A stretch of DNA of 64,000 nt from Atriophallophorus winterbourni (Eukaryota > Platyhelminthes > Trematoda > Plagiorchiida > Microphallidae), in the NCBI GenBank assembly GCA_013407085.1, contig JACCGJ010002787.1, positions 9,351 to 73,350 on the forward strand, read 5' to 3'. Under the pieces are notes generated by a model. It worked only from the letters and a program-made list of their open reading frames with translations, had not been told where the DNA came from and ran no database searches. Position numbers and translations under genes: made by a program. Shown piece by piece: positions 53,200 through 62,826 of this stretch (the stretch's first letter is position 1; every line of letters begins with the position of its first letter).

Positions 53200-53407
53200 A
53201 CCTGACCCAACAAAAATGTCTCCAGATACCCTTTGTACACCTGACATAATCTGCCACTTCAGACATTTCTGGACCAACCACTACACTTCAACCAAATGTA
53301 GAACACCTTGTTTCACAACAACAAAAGGTGAGACCCCACAATCTTCGATCCCGTGATGTCTAAAACTGTAACCGTTATATCACTCGGTCTTCCCGGTATT
53401 ATTATAT

Positions 53408-53470
53408 TTGCACAATCTGATACAGATATGGTGCCGTTCAACATAAACAATGAGATGTACAAAGCGAGAA
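53408..53470 (+). repeat. Dispersed repeat shared with 41925-41978
   Basis: GCACAATCTGATACAGATATGG and GTTCAACATAAACAATGAG, inverted relative to the other copy. Confidence 0.6.
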
Positions 53471-53479
53471 GGGGGGTAC

Positions 53480-54680
53480 AAAGCGTTGACATCATCGTCA
53501 TCGTTGAACGTAGGCATGATACTACCCGGTTGCCTACACCGAAGTAGGGGAGATTTCGTTTAGGGGGTCCCACCCCGAGCCTTTACCCACCAGGCAGTGG
53601 AGCGAGAGAGGTTCGCACCTATCGGTGGCCGGTGACCGACGAAGCGGTTCATACGCCCTTTTCTGGGAATTTCCAGTTCGGAGCCCAATAACCCCGTTGA
53701 TAGGTTAGTGACTTCAGTTTTTGCCTGTGCACCATACAATGTCCTTGGATAGGACAAAGGGCAGTGACTTTTGGAGCGGCGAGTAACATCCGCCGCGTCG
53801 TGATGTCATCATTGGATTTTTGTGGCTTTTTATAGGGAGAACGCTTGCCAGGCGAAAACCCACCACACCCTCAGACACCACCAGAGTAGAGTATAAAGCG
53901 ACAGTTCGGGCTGTGTTACTATATGGGTGCGAAACCTGGACCTTACGTGAAGAACACATTCAGCGTCTCCAAGTATTTGACAACCGGTGTCTCCGCAACA
54001 TTCTAGGAGTTAGCTGTTACAATCGTATGCGCACCGATGCTTTCCGAAATAAGTTGTTGGGTAATAATGTCGATATAGAGAAGCAGATCGACCTGCATAG
54101 ATTACGCTGGCTGGGTCACGTATTACGGATGCCGGACAACCGACTTCCGAAACAGATTCTTTTTGCGACGCCACATTCTGATTGGCGTAAATCTCGGGGT
54201 GGCCAAACCGTCACATGGCATAGGCAGTTAAAAACTCTTACTAGCAACCTTTCCAAAGTAGGCGCAGCGCGTCTTCCAGGCTGGAGTCCCCGCGATCAGA
54301 TATCACAGTGGTTAGTTACGCTTCAGGATATGTCCCGGTCTTGCACTAAGCATATTCTTGGAGTGTTTGCTTAACCTTGTATGTTGTCAAGCGGAGTGAC
54401 GAGTAAAGCTTGTTATGATGCATGACAGTGAAAGCCGCAAGGAAGCTGCCGTGCTGATGTAGCTCTACTCGTTCACGAAACTTGTTTGAATGTATGTTCC
54501 ATTCGAGGTGTAGGCACCTCTCCCCAGTTTGTTTGTACTTACTCTTCTATAGAACCCGTAGCAATTTAAGTCCCACCCTTCCCCATCTTTTAGGATTTTA
54601 CTTTTGCATGGTTGTATGGCAGTTAAGCATTCGGTACGTGCTACCGGTGTATTGCTGTCTCTGATGATGATGATGACCCT
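53480..54680 (+). mobile_element. Internally deleted RTE with 5' leader, 184-codon frame and 3' UTR
   Basis: A GC-rich leader (53480-53820) passes straight into the RTE C-terminal coding part at about 53888. The endonuclease and RT are absent. The shared 3' UTR and a TGATGATGATGATG tail at about 54661-54675 close the element. It is the best-preserved member of the 17.2 kb subfamily. Confidence 0.7.
53820..54374 (+). CDS. 184-residue frame fusing leader sequence to the RTE C-terminus
   Basis: Open from MWLFIGRTLARRKP, a leader-derived stretch, into VEYKATVRAVLLYGCETWTLR. It continues through LHRLRWLGHVLRMPDNRLPK and GWSPRDQISQWLVTLQDM to a stop after LGVFA. The RTE part matches the 17.2 kb copy but lacks its frameshift. 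Whether it is translated is unknown. Confidence 0.65.
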   Translation: MWLFIGRTLARRKPTTPSDTTRVEYKATVRAVLLYGCETWTLREEHIQRLQVFDNRCLRNILGVSCYNRMRTDAFRNKLLGNNVDIEKQIDLHRLRWLGHVLRMPDNRLPKQILFATPHSDWRKSRGGQTVTWHRQLKTLTSNLSKVGAARLPGWSPRDQISQWLVTLQDMSRSCTKHILGVFA

Positions 54681-54689
54681 TGTTCAGTT

Positions 54690-54980
54690 CTGTTTGCCTT
54701 GAACACAAAAAATTCGTATCTACGCGGCCACTCACGTAAATTCGCTCCACAGACTTCACGCATAAACTGCAAAAGAATCCTCTTCTCTGTTCGTGATTGT
54801 GTCGCCTGTAATAAACTTCCCGAAGATGTATTTTCTCCCTCTCAGTCTCTTCAAATTGAAACTAGAAGCACATTTTCCCGAACTTCATTTGTCTGCTGTG
54901 ATCATGGATATATATTTATCTTTGGCAACGGTGAGACCTCTTTCTATACCACCACACATTTCAACTTACACTTTTAAACT
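54690..54980 (+). mobile_element. CR1-type LINE C-terminal fragment
   Basis: YLRGHSRKFAPQTSRINCKR, then LFSVRDCVACNKLPEDVFSPSQSLQ, matches the end of CR1-like proteins. It starts at the 3' tail of the RTE copy before it. Confidence 0.65.
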
Positions 54981-56185
54981 TTTTTCCAGTTCTTCGTCAT
55001 TTCAGGTAAACACGCCGCAACCCGAATGTGTCCTGCTCATGCGATGGTGTAGGCTGAACGCGAATGTGGCCCGCTATAGGGCCATGGAACTCCAAACTTC
55101 ACTAAAATTTTACTTTTATGTTTCAATGTACAGGTCAACCTGAGGTTTTTTAAAGCTTTTTCGCTTCTTACACCCTAATATACGATTGAACAACTGAAAG
55201 TGCGTTCAAGTCACCCAATGTTGAGCACTTGAATGATCGACAGTTTACGCAAATTTGTGATGAGATTTCAGTTGGCACTATTGGGTGAGCGATAAAGAAC
55301 GCCGCACTGTAGATGCACCCGAAATGGTTTTCAATTGGCAAAAAAATTCCATTGACACAAAAATCCATTGATGGTGCAGGCTAAACGCGAATGTGGCCCA
55401 CTATAAGCCCTTGGACCTCAAACATTTCTTTATTTGCTTTTACGCCCCACCGCTCAATCTACCGAACGGTTTGTACAAGTTCTTAACTTCTTATACTGCT
55501 GTGTCGATCAGTGATCACTAGATAACTTTTGGCATAAAGAACTATTCCACTACAAACACGACTATCTTCATCACTGCGGAAAATGTTAAAACTTTGGAAA
55601 AAGAGCTCATTGACCCAAATAATCGGATGAGCATCATGTTTATGTCAACACAAGCAGGCCAGTATTTTCAAAACTCGCAAGCACATTCAACATGTCAACT
55701 ATGTTTATAATATTCCTCGAGATAAAGTATGATATCTCCGAAGGTTCGAAACTTACAACAAGCGGTGTGAATGTTAATGACTTCCACCGTATGCGTTGTT
55801 TCTTCTTCACAACTCGAAAATCCATATGAAACCGTTATTTGATCACATGAACAATAAATTTAATACACCAAATTATGAAGACTGTATTTTTGTCAAAAAT
55901 TCGAATGACAGACCAAAAATACCACAAAAATAAAACAATGTAGCAAAAGCACATAGAGTATGCTTGTCTAAACCGAGATTAAGGCGCCACAGCTGATCCG
56001 AGGTCAAAACATCATAAAAACAAAATGTAGTTTAAACTGTGATAAAAGGACGCTAACAGAAACTGTACCGTGATATCATATGCAGTCTAGTAGCATTTGA
56101 AAAAGGCATAATTTATTATGTGTTTTTATCATTCATGCATATTTCGATCATATGATTCAATATTACACGGCATATTTTGTTATAA
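54981..56185. other. Unassigned, with a ~53-bp direct repeat
   Basis: GATGGTGTAGGCTGAACGCG (from about 55042) recurs as GATGGTGCAGGCTAAACGCG (from about 55371); the repeats share about 53 bp, spaced about 330 bp apart. The rest is AT-rich and unassigned. Confidence 0.5.
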
Positions 56186-56375
56186 TTTCAGTTCAGTTCA
56201 GTTTGCACAGGTCAGTATGTGGCTGACAAGCCAATCGAGCGTCCAGAATTTCTTTCGGTGGTATGCCACAGAAGAGCGTCCACCACTTCAAACAATATCT
56301 TCACAAATATCTTCTGGTATGAGAGTAATCTGGAATGCAACAGAAAAACTCCCCTCACCAATAGGTGATACAAGA
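56186..56375 (-). mobile_element. CR1 3' UTR fragment with (AACTG)n tail
   Basis: CAGTTCAGTTCAGTTTGCACAGG followed by the block also present at 25.14-25.3 kb, nearly identical for about 190 bp. No coding sequence. Confidence 0.85.
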
Positions 56376-56879
56376 ATATATTCAAGTTCAAGTTGCACAG
56401 GGATGAATGTGGCTAAAAACTAATCACACGTCCAGATTTGATTGGACGGAATGCGGTTGAGCACCCGGCACTTCAATATTGAGTATATAGTTCGTACGTC
56501 TCACACGTACTTGTTTCCGGATATTTAGAAAATTAAGGTACAAATTTCCAACAAAATATTGCAGCCACACGGGTTTTCAGTTCAATAGGCACATGACTAC
56601 AATTAGCTGATGAGCAAATCGAGTGTCTGGAATTTCTGTCATTGAAATGGTTCTGAGTAGTGCCCAATGCAGCCAAATATTGTTTATTTTGTCCCATGCT
56701 ATCCTTAACTCTGCGACAGGCAACAATAAGCCGAGTGTGGCCCAGACCATCCTTCGGACACATGGGTTTTCATTGTTGAGGCTGGGAAAAAAGGAAGGGT
56801 TTCTCATCACCTTGCGGCAGACAGGTGTGTAATGGAGTAATTTGTGTCTACAATCAGAACGTGCTATTATATAACAGCA

Positions 56880-57010
56880 GTATATTTTTTCGTGTTTTTT
56901 TCATTTCAAATAAATAAAAAATGAATAAATAAATAAATATTTACTTCTTGGAATTCCAAGGCATGCTAAGCATGATCAAAGTTGTTTGCATACATAAAGC
57001 ATAAAAATGA
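56880..57010 (-). repeat. Second copy of the nested LINE 3' end
   Basis: On the minus strand: GATCATGCTTAGCATGCCTTGG, AATTCCAAGAA and an ATTTATTTATTCATT tail. This matches about 28685-28755. Confidence 0.6.
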
Positions 57011-58527
57011 ACAATAATTATTAACATTTTCAAGGTCATACGTGCTGATAATTTTTCGTTCCAGGTAAATGATAATCAATCAGTTTTACAGAAATTCAAT
57101 ATATTAGCAGTTATTGTATGAAAAGAAAGTCAGGTGAGGGAAAAAATGACACGAAGAATATTGAAGAACGATGGACCGGAACATCGAAGATGTGAGGAAT
57201 CTCGAAGAGTCAGAATCTTCAAAAATGTTCAGTTGGAACACATTATTGTTGTCGAATATATGTCCAGAATGGAGAGTGTCTTTTTGTGGGTATTATTAGG
57301 TTCATAGTAAAATGTGCATGAATGTAAACAGTGAAAAGCATTTTTATGCAAAATATCTCTAGGTGATTTGGAATCATGGAAAGAAATTATCAACTCCTTT
57401 GTGTATTGGAGACAGTGTTTTATCCCGGGTAAACCGCATGAAATTACCTTTATTGTCAATTTTATTCCACTGGCATCACCGCACTACATATGAAGGAATC
57501 CTCCGTGAGAAAATAACACGTTGTTTTCATTAACGATCGCAAAGCATAAACGAATGCCTTGAACAGAAAGCTAAAGAGAATGGATCCATGTAGGACACTG
57601 AACTATGTAAGGTTATGGAAAGATTGATCCACGATAAAATTTGTGGATATCCAACCAAACACTCTCTTCTGAATGCCACACAACACGGCTTTCTGAAATG
57701 TAGGCCATGTCTGCGAGCGTTTTCTAGTCCCATGGCAGCGACGTCGAAGGTTTCGGTAGCACGAGCGGAGGCTCTTACCGTGATTTGCTCCAATGTCCCC
57801 GAGACAGATGCACCCAGCTTCATAACGCGTCAAACTGAAGATGTGAAACAATGGAAAAAGTTGTGTCAAGAGGCCTTAACATAGAACCGGCTAGCATGGT
57901 CCGCTTGTCAAGACACCACAAATCGGCACTTGCTGGTCTGCCAAGATTGTTGCGCATCGTGTTAAAATCGTTAGCAGATGATGAATCTGTTCTTCTATTC
58001 GCTTACATGCTTCGAAAAATCTCGTCACCCATCCTTATATTTCCGGATATATGATGGGCAGATAGGCAGGCGAAAACAGAAGAGAATTACGATTGGAAAC
58101 ACGAAAGTGACAAAAGAGCATCTTTGTTCATGGCGTTCGGGAATTGAACGAGAGTAACGCTGACAAAAACACCACTCATGATTGCGAACAGTGACGCTTC
58201 TTACAGCAACTGAGTAACGTTACCGATACCTTAACTACTTCCTTGAAGCGTTTGCCTGATTCCCCCAGCTATAAAGGATCAGGTCCTCACATATCTAAGG
58301 TAACCTTTTAATCTGAATCTATGGTGAACGGCGCTTTGGAACAATGGTATCGACAAAGGCATTGTGATCCAGCAGAAGTTCGTCTTAACTCGGCCCTGGA
58401 AAGCGAATTAACAGTAAACCGCGACTGACGCCACCGCTTTCATTAACCGAAACGAATATGGTGCAGACGGACTTGCTTCGCACCGGAGTTGAAAGCGAAG
58501 ACTGGAGAAGATACGATGACGCATCAC
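57011..58527. other. Mostly unassigned, CR1-type RT scraps
   Basis: At about 57600-57725 (+), VMERLIHDKICGYP then LNATQHGFLKCRPCL is an RT fragment. Just upstream, the minus strand (57540-57597) reads SVLHGSILFSFLF, like the GSVLGPLLF motif, so two inverted scraps meet here. Nothing else is clear. Confidence 0.45.
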
Positions 58528-58878
58528 TCAGTCCTCTCCGTGCCGGGTGGCACATGAGGCGAAGACAACTTCACACCAGTGGTTCCGGTCTGCCGCTGCT
58601 CCCGTTGCCGTCTGCACCGTGAATCCTTGTGCATGTAGTTCGCGTTCCAACGTTCTGCGCCAAGTTCCCTTGGGCCTTCCCTTTTTTCGTTTACATTGCG
58701 GACGCCTGTGAATGGCTACCTTCGTATGCGAACTGGGATCCATCCTGCAGACATGACCGAACCATCTCCACCGTCGTCTTTTGACTACGATAGATACCAC
58801 CTCCAGACCAGTTTTTCTCAAGAGCTCTTCATTCGAAATGGTGTGTGGCCGAAAATTCGGAGAATCCTTCTCAAGCAC
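58528..58878 (-). pseudogene. RTE C-terminal segment, shifted frame
   Basis: WRWFGHVCRMDPSSHTKVA, then KGRPKGTWRRTLERELHAQG and NHWCEVVFASCATRHGED. It is in the endonuclease frame, not the RT frame. Confidence 0.85.
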
Positions 58879-60062
58879 TCAGTTTGAAACACGTTCATTC
58901 TGTGCGCAATGGCAGTAGTCGTCTTCCAGCATTCCGATGCATACAGCAACACACTCAGAACGTTGCTCTCGAAGAGTCTGATTTTCATGTTAATGCTGAG
59001 AGCGGAGGATTTCCAAATGGAATTCAGCATGCAGAATGCTTGGTTCGCCTTCCCGATCCTTCTCCTGACCTCATCTTCACAGTCACCATTTACAGTCAGT
59101 TTGCTCCCAAGGTAGACTGTATCTGTAACCTCACTGAGCGGTTGACCGTCCACGAACACTGGTGGTTGCTCCGGAACATTCTTCCGCATTACCTCCGATT
59201 TGCCAGCGTTAATTTCTAAACCCACCGTCTTGCCAATTTCGGATAGTCGATCGCTCTTGCTCTGGATGTCACTGATCTTGCACGCCAAGAGGGCAACATC
59301 ATCCGCATAGTCCAGGTCTTCTAGCGGTCCCGCTGGGGTCCATGGAATGCCTGCTGCCCTGCAATCGGTCACCTGTCTCATAATCCAGTCTATTGTTAGA
59401 GAGAAGAGTATCGGTGAGAGGATACATCCTTGCCCCACTCCCGTACGAACCTCAAACTTCTGAGTGAGCATTCCATTGTGAGCGACTTGGCATTCAAACT
59501 TCTCATAAAAGGCTTTTATGAGATTTACTATCTTTGATGGTATACCGTAATGACGGAGGATTTTCCATATCACTGGTCGGTGAATGCTATCGAAAGCCTT
59601 CTGAAAGTCTATGTAGGCCACACATAGCTCTGCATTCCATTCATGTGTCTGCTTCAGGATCTGACGGAGGACAAAGATTTGGTCAATGCAAGATTTTCCT
59701 TTCCTGAACCCGGCTTGCTCTTGTCGTAAAATGGATTCAACTGCATTGGAGACACGTCGGAGAATGATGCGGCAGAATACTTTGCTCGTAACTGATAGAA
59801 GCGTAATACCTCGCCAATTGGTGCAGTAGCTCAAGTCACCTTTCTTCGGAAGTTTGATTATAGTACCCGAACGCCAGGCGTCCGGTATCTGCTCAGTATC
59901 CCAGATGTTCTGGAATAGGTCTCGCAAAACTTTCGGTGTCTCTTCGGTTTCCGCCTTGAGCAGTTCGGCATACACTCCATCGTCACCTGGTGCCTTCCCA
60001 TTTTCAACCTCTGGATAGCAAATTGCACCTCTTGGAGGCTGATGGGTCTGTGTTGACGTCAA
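58818..60062 (-). CDS. RTE reverse transcriptase (414 codons, open)
   Basis: NGKAPGDDGVYAELLK, then WRGITLLSVTSKVFCRIIL and QAGFRKGKSCIDQIFVLRQ. Next come YIDFQKAFDSIHRP, TGVGQGCILSPILFSL and DLDYADDVALLAC, with the catalytic YADD intact. YLGSKLTVNGDCE, LLYASECWKTT and ECLRRILRI are in the C-terminal part. It runs out of frame before the final RWFGHV motif. Confidence 0.9.
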   Translation of the reverse strand: MTSTQTHQPPRGAICYPEVENGKAPGDDGVYAELLKAETEETPKVLRDLFQNIWDTEQIPDAWRSGTIIKLPKKGDLSYCTNWRGITLLSVTSKVFCRIILRRVSNAVESILRQEQAGFRKGKSCIDQIFVLRQILKQTHEWNAELCVAYIDFQKAFDSIHRPVIWKILRHYGIPSKIVNLIKAFYEKFECQVAHNGMLTQKFEVRTGVGQGCILSPILFSLTIDWIMRQVTDCRAAGIPWTPAGPLEDLDYADDVALLACKISDIQSKSDRLSEIGKTVGLEINAGKSEVMRKNVPEQPPVFVDGQPLSEVTDTVYLGSKLTVNGDCEDEVRRRIGKANQAFCMLNSIWKSSALSINMKIRLFESNVLSVLLYASECWKTTTAIAHRMNVFQTECLRRILRIFGHTPFRMKSS

Positions 60063-60576
60063 GGTCTGTAGCTGCCTCAGGTATATCGACGTTGGTTTGA
60101 GGCGGTGGGCGGTTTAGAATGAGCTCGAAATGTTCTCGCCATCTGGCTAACTCTTCTTTCGCATCAGTTATCACATCTCCACCCTGGGTCCTCACTTGTT
60201 GATTGCTTGCCTGACTACGATTGCAGAGCTTTCGATTAATCTGATATAACGTTCTCAAATCATTCATTCGGCACGCCTCTTCTGCTTGTTGTGTCAGGTT
60301 TTCCACATACCGTCTCTTGTCCTTCCTCGCTGATTTTTTAACCTCTTTATCTTTCATTCTATACTCTTCAGTGATTGCATTCCTTTCAATAGACGGATTC
60401 TTGCTCAGCATGCGTTTCTTTATATATTTTCTCTCTTCTATGAGTTGCCAGGTTTTCGGCGAGATCCACGAAGCTTTGCCCCTCTGTCTGTACCCGAGGA
60501 CTTTTTCTCCGACTGCCTTTAGTGTGCGGTTGAAAACATCAATCGTCATTGAATCCTTGGGCCGGGCGCTGATTCC

Positions 60577-61620
60577 CTAACTCAGTATGTTGCCAAAAGC
60601 TTTCCTCGTGGCCTCATCGCTCAGCTTATTAACATTCAACCGTGAGCTGCGCTGAATTCCGATATTTGCCCTTCTCAGTTTCAAACAAATCTTTCCTACA
60701 ACCAGGAGATGGTCGCTACCAATATCGGCACCACGCATAACCCTCACATCTTGTAACGAGCGCCTCCATTTTCCATTTATCATCATGTGATCAATCTGAC
60801 TTTCTGTTCTGCCGTCCGGAGAAGACCAGGTTATTTTATGGATGTTTTTGTGGGGGAATAGGGTGCCTTCAACGACAAGATCGTTCTCTTCGCAGAAGTA
60901 AAGTAGCCTCTCCCTATTATCATTCTGTAGGCCAACACCATGCACTCCCATTTTACGCTCTCTGCCTGTATTTACAGTTCCTGTTCTAGCGTTAAAATCT
61001 CCCAATACCACCAGTAGGTCGTGCTTCGGGATGACCCTCAAGACTGATTGCATGGCTTCGTAAAACCTGTCTTTCTCCTTTTGGACTGCATCTTCTGACG
61101 GAGCGTACGCTACCACAATCGAGAGTTTGCAAAATCTCGAGTTTAGTCTGGCATATAGGAGTCGCTCGTTTACACACTTCCATTGCATGATCGTGCTGCT
61201 GGTCTTTCTGCTTGCAAGCAGAGCGACTCCACCGTGATGGAGGTTATCTTGCCTTCCTGACCAGATAATAGTCTCACCGCTATCTAGCTTTCGCTGACCA
61301 GAGCCGGTCCATCTCACCTCGGACATTCCAAGTATACTCAGATCATACCTGTTGAGCTCATGTATGGCTTGAGCCAGCTTGCCAGCTTGATACAGCGTTC
61401 GAACGTTCCAGCAACCAAGTCTTATCGTTCTTTTCGGCGCAAGGCGATCGGCCATCGGGGTGGAAACTTCCTTTCGGCTTTCATCTCCATCCGTCATGGG
61501 ACCTTTTGTAAGGTTCGCGTCACTCCTGTAGCCATTGTTGAGTAGAAATTTCGGATCTGTTGTCATCGTTTCCGTAGCAATGTAGCTTTTACGGGATAGG
61601 GTTGCTAGCCCTAAGCCCAA
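60577..61620 (-). CDS. RTE AP-type endonuclease (347 codons, open)
   Basis: Contains RLGCWNVRTLYQAGK, then MSEVRWTGSG (catalytic Glu) and LLVVLGDFNARTG (Asp-x-Asn). It ends with QIDHMMI and GADIGSDHLLVV (Ser-Asp-His). All expected active-site residues of the exonuclease/endonuclease fold are present. In a functional element this would be the N-terminal domain of one polyprotein with RT. Confidence 0.88.
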   Translation of the reverse strand: MGLGLATLSRKSYIATETMTTDPKFLLNNGYRSDANLTKGPMTDGDESRKEVSTPMADRLAPKRTIRLGCWNVRTLYQAGKLAQAIHELNRYDLSILGMSEVRWTGSGQRKLDSGETIIWSGRQDNLHHGGVALLASRKTSSTIMQWKCVNERLLYARLNSRFCKLSIVVAYAPSEDAVQKEKDRFYEAMQSVLRVIPKHDLLVVLGDFNARTGTVNTGRERKMGVHGVGLQNDNRERLLYFCEENDLVVEGTLFPHKNIHKITWSSPDGRTESQIDHMMINGKWRRSLQDVRVMRGADIGSDHLLVVGKICLKLRRANIGIQRSSRLNVNKLSDEATRKAFGNILS

Positions 61621-61796
61621 CCCTCCTCCTTTCTCAGACGGGCTTGGGACCGTCCTTGGCAGAGTTGCAGACAGACTTGACTAAACAAAAAAACCACAAG
61701 AGCTAATCCAAATGGGATCGGCGGTCTTGATATTCTAGATATTCATATAAATAAAGCTGCTCCCACCCTCACGCGTGAGAACTTGAACTGTCCCAA

Positions 61797-62104
61797 TGTT
61801 ATATATTACCCGAGTAGAACACAAGTATTGATTACTCAAAATGTTTAACACTGAAAACCTTTATGCTATAGTCACAAGTGACTAACTAAACCCAACACTA
61901 CGCGTCGCAAGAACAAAGACAGGCCGTTTAGACAAAGAGCGTTACCGTCTCTGGCCAAAAAGCCATTAGGCTGCCGCTCGTGTGTATTTAAACACAGAAT
62001 CATTATGGCCGACAAAATGGACCAATCAGAATCGAGAATCATAAATTATAATGAGTTATAAGTTATAATGAGTTTTTGAGGAAAATAATAATTGTTCCTC
62101 AACA
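61797..62104 (-). repeat. 3' LTR of Gypsy element 3
   Basis: 308 bp with TGTT...AACA ends. Read on the minus strand, a purine-rich AAAAGAGGAGG lies immediately before it (polypurine tract). A TTTAAATACA box lies inside. The partner LTR is outside the window. Confidence 0.75.
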
Positions 62105-62160
62105 CCTCCTCTTTTGAGATTCTCAATACCGGGACTGGCGTGGATTGACCTACAACGGTT

Positions 62161-62826
62161 TCACGGGTTTTCTTTTTCTGGTTGTCCAGCGACGTGGTTG
62201 CAGACTTCGGTCAGTCGGTATTTCAATCGTGATAGATTCACTTGGTGTTGGAATGTTTCATGCAGTATGTCCTGTGGTATCCGGATCTCGACAAGCGTAT
62301 CGGAGGTTGCGGATCTCAGGCGTAACTGATTTCTGTGTCGTGTCACGACACCCTTTCCAACTCTGACATCGAACATTACACTGCCTCTGCGACGGATGAT
62401 GTTACCATCGATCCACGGTGGACTTGATGTTCTGTAGTCTCGTACGTGGACGGCAGTTCCTGGTTCGAAGCACGACTGTTGATTCTGATTGAGCGGCAGT
62501 TTGGTTGACTTGGGCAGCACAGCATTGTTTCATGTGCGTAGCTTCCTGCCCATGAGTGCTTCGGCGGGGGTTTTGCGGCTGGGCAACGAATCGTTCGGCG
62601 TAGTTCTGTAAACCAGCAGAAAACGTTAAAGACTATCAACGGATGTCCCCTTCCCACGTGATTTCATAAGAGCACGCTTGAATGTGTCGACGAAGCGTTC
62701 GGCCTGGCCATTTGACTGAGGATGGTAAGGCGGCGACCGTATATGTGACACATTGTTCTGGCGGCGAAATTCGGCGAAAACGTCTGAGGTGAATTGCGAG
62801 CCATTATCGGACACAAGAGTTTCTGG
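62161..62826 (-). pseudogene. Gypsy element 3 integrase, downstream of the nonsense codon
   Basis: Same frame continues: VSDNGSQFTSDVFAEFRRQN, then SPPYHPQSNGQAERFVDTFK (DDE core end). After a TAA at 62626, LLVYRTTPNDSLPSRKTPAEALMGRK follows. After a TGA near 62530, the C-terminal domain (GTAVHVRDYRTSSPPW, RHRNQLRLR) ends at 62161. Confidence 0.85.

Larger units (their letters stand above)
49273..53358 (+). mobile_element. Ty3/Gypsy element 2, 3' LTR missing, interrupted by a retroposon
   Basis: Plus-strand gag, protease, reverse transcriptase, RNase H and integrase in canonical order, with frame breaks at about 49.9, 50.25, 50.75, 52.45 and 52.6 kb. The integrase C-terminal frame is cut at about 52962 by a sense short retroposon. 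Beyond it a plausible pol tail (LVSQQQKVRPHNLRSRDV, stop) resumes at about 53.2-53.36 kb. Confidence 0.85.
58528..61640 (-). mobile_element. RTE-type LINE, nearly full length
   Basis: Minus strand: endonuclease (61620-60577), linker (60549-60004), RT (60062-58818) and C-terminal region (58878-58528). Frame relation: endonuclease and linker share a frame, interrupted by TAG at 60577-60579; RT is shifted; the C-terminus returns to the first frame. So one nonsense codon and at least two frameshifts separate it from an intact pol. Its 5' edge lies about 160 bp from the LTR at 61797. Confidence 0.9.

Noticed and set aside
57615..57884. 89-codon plus-strand open frame as a gene
   Set aside because: Its start is a CR1-type RT fragment and the remainder has no recognisable motif.
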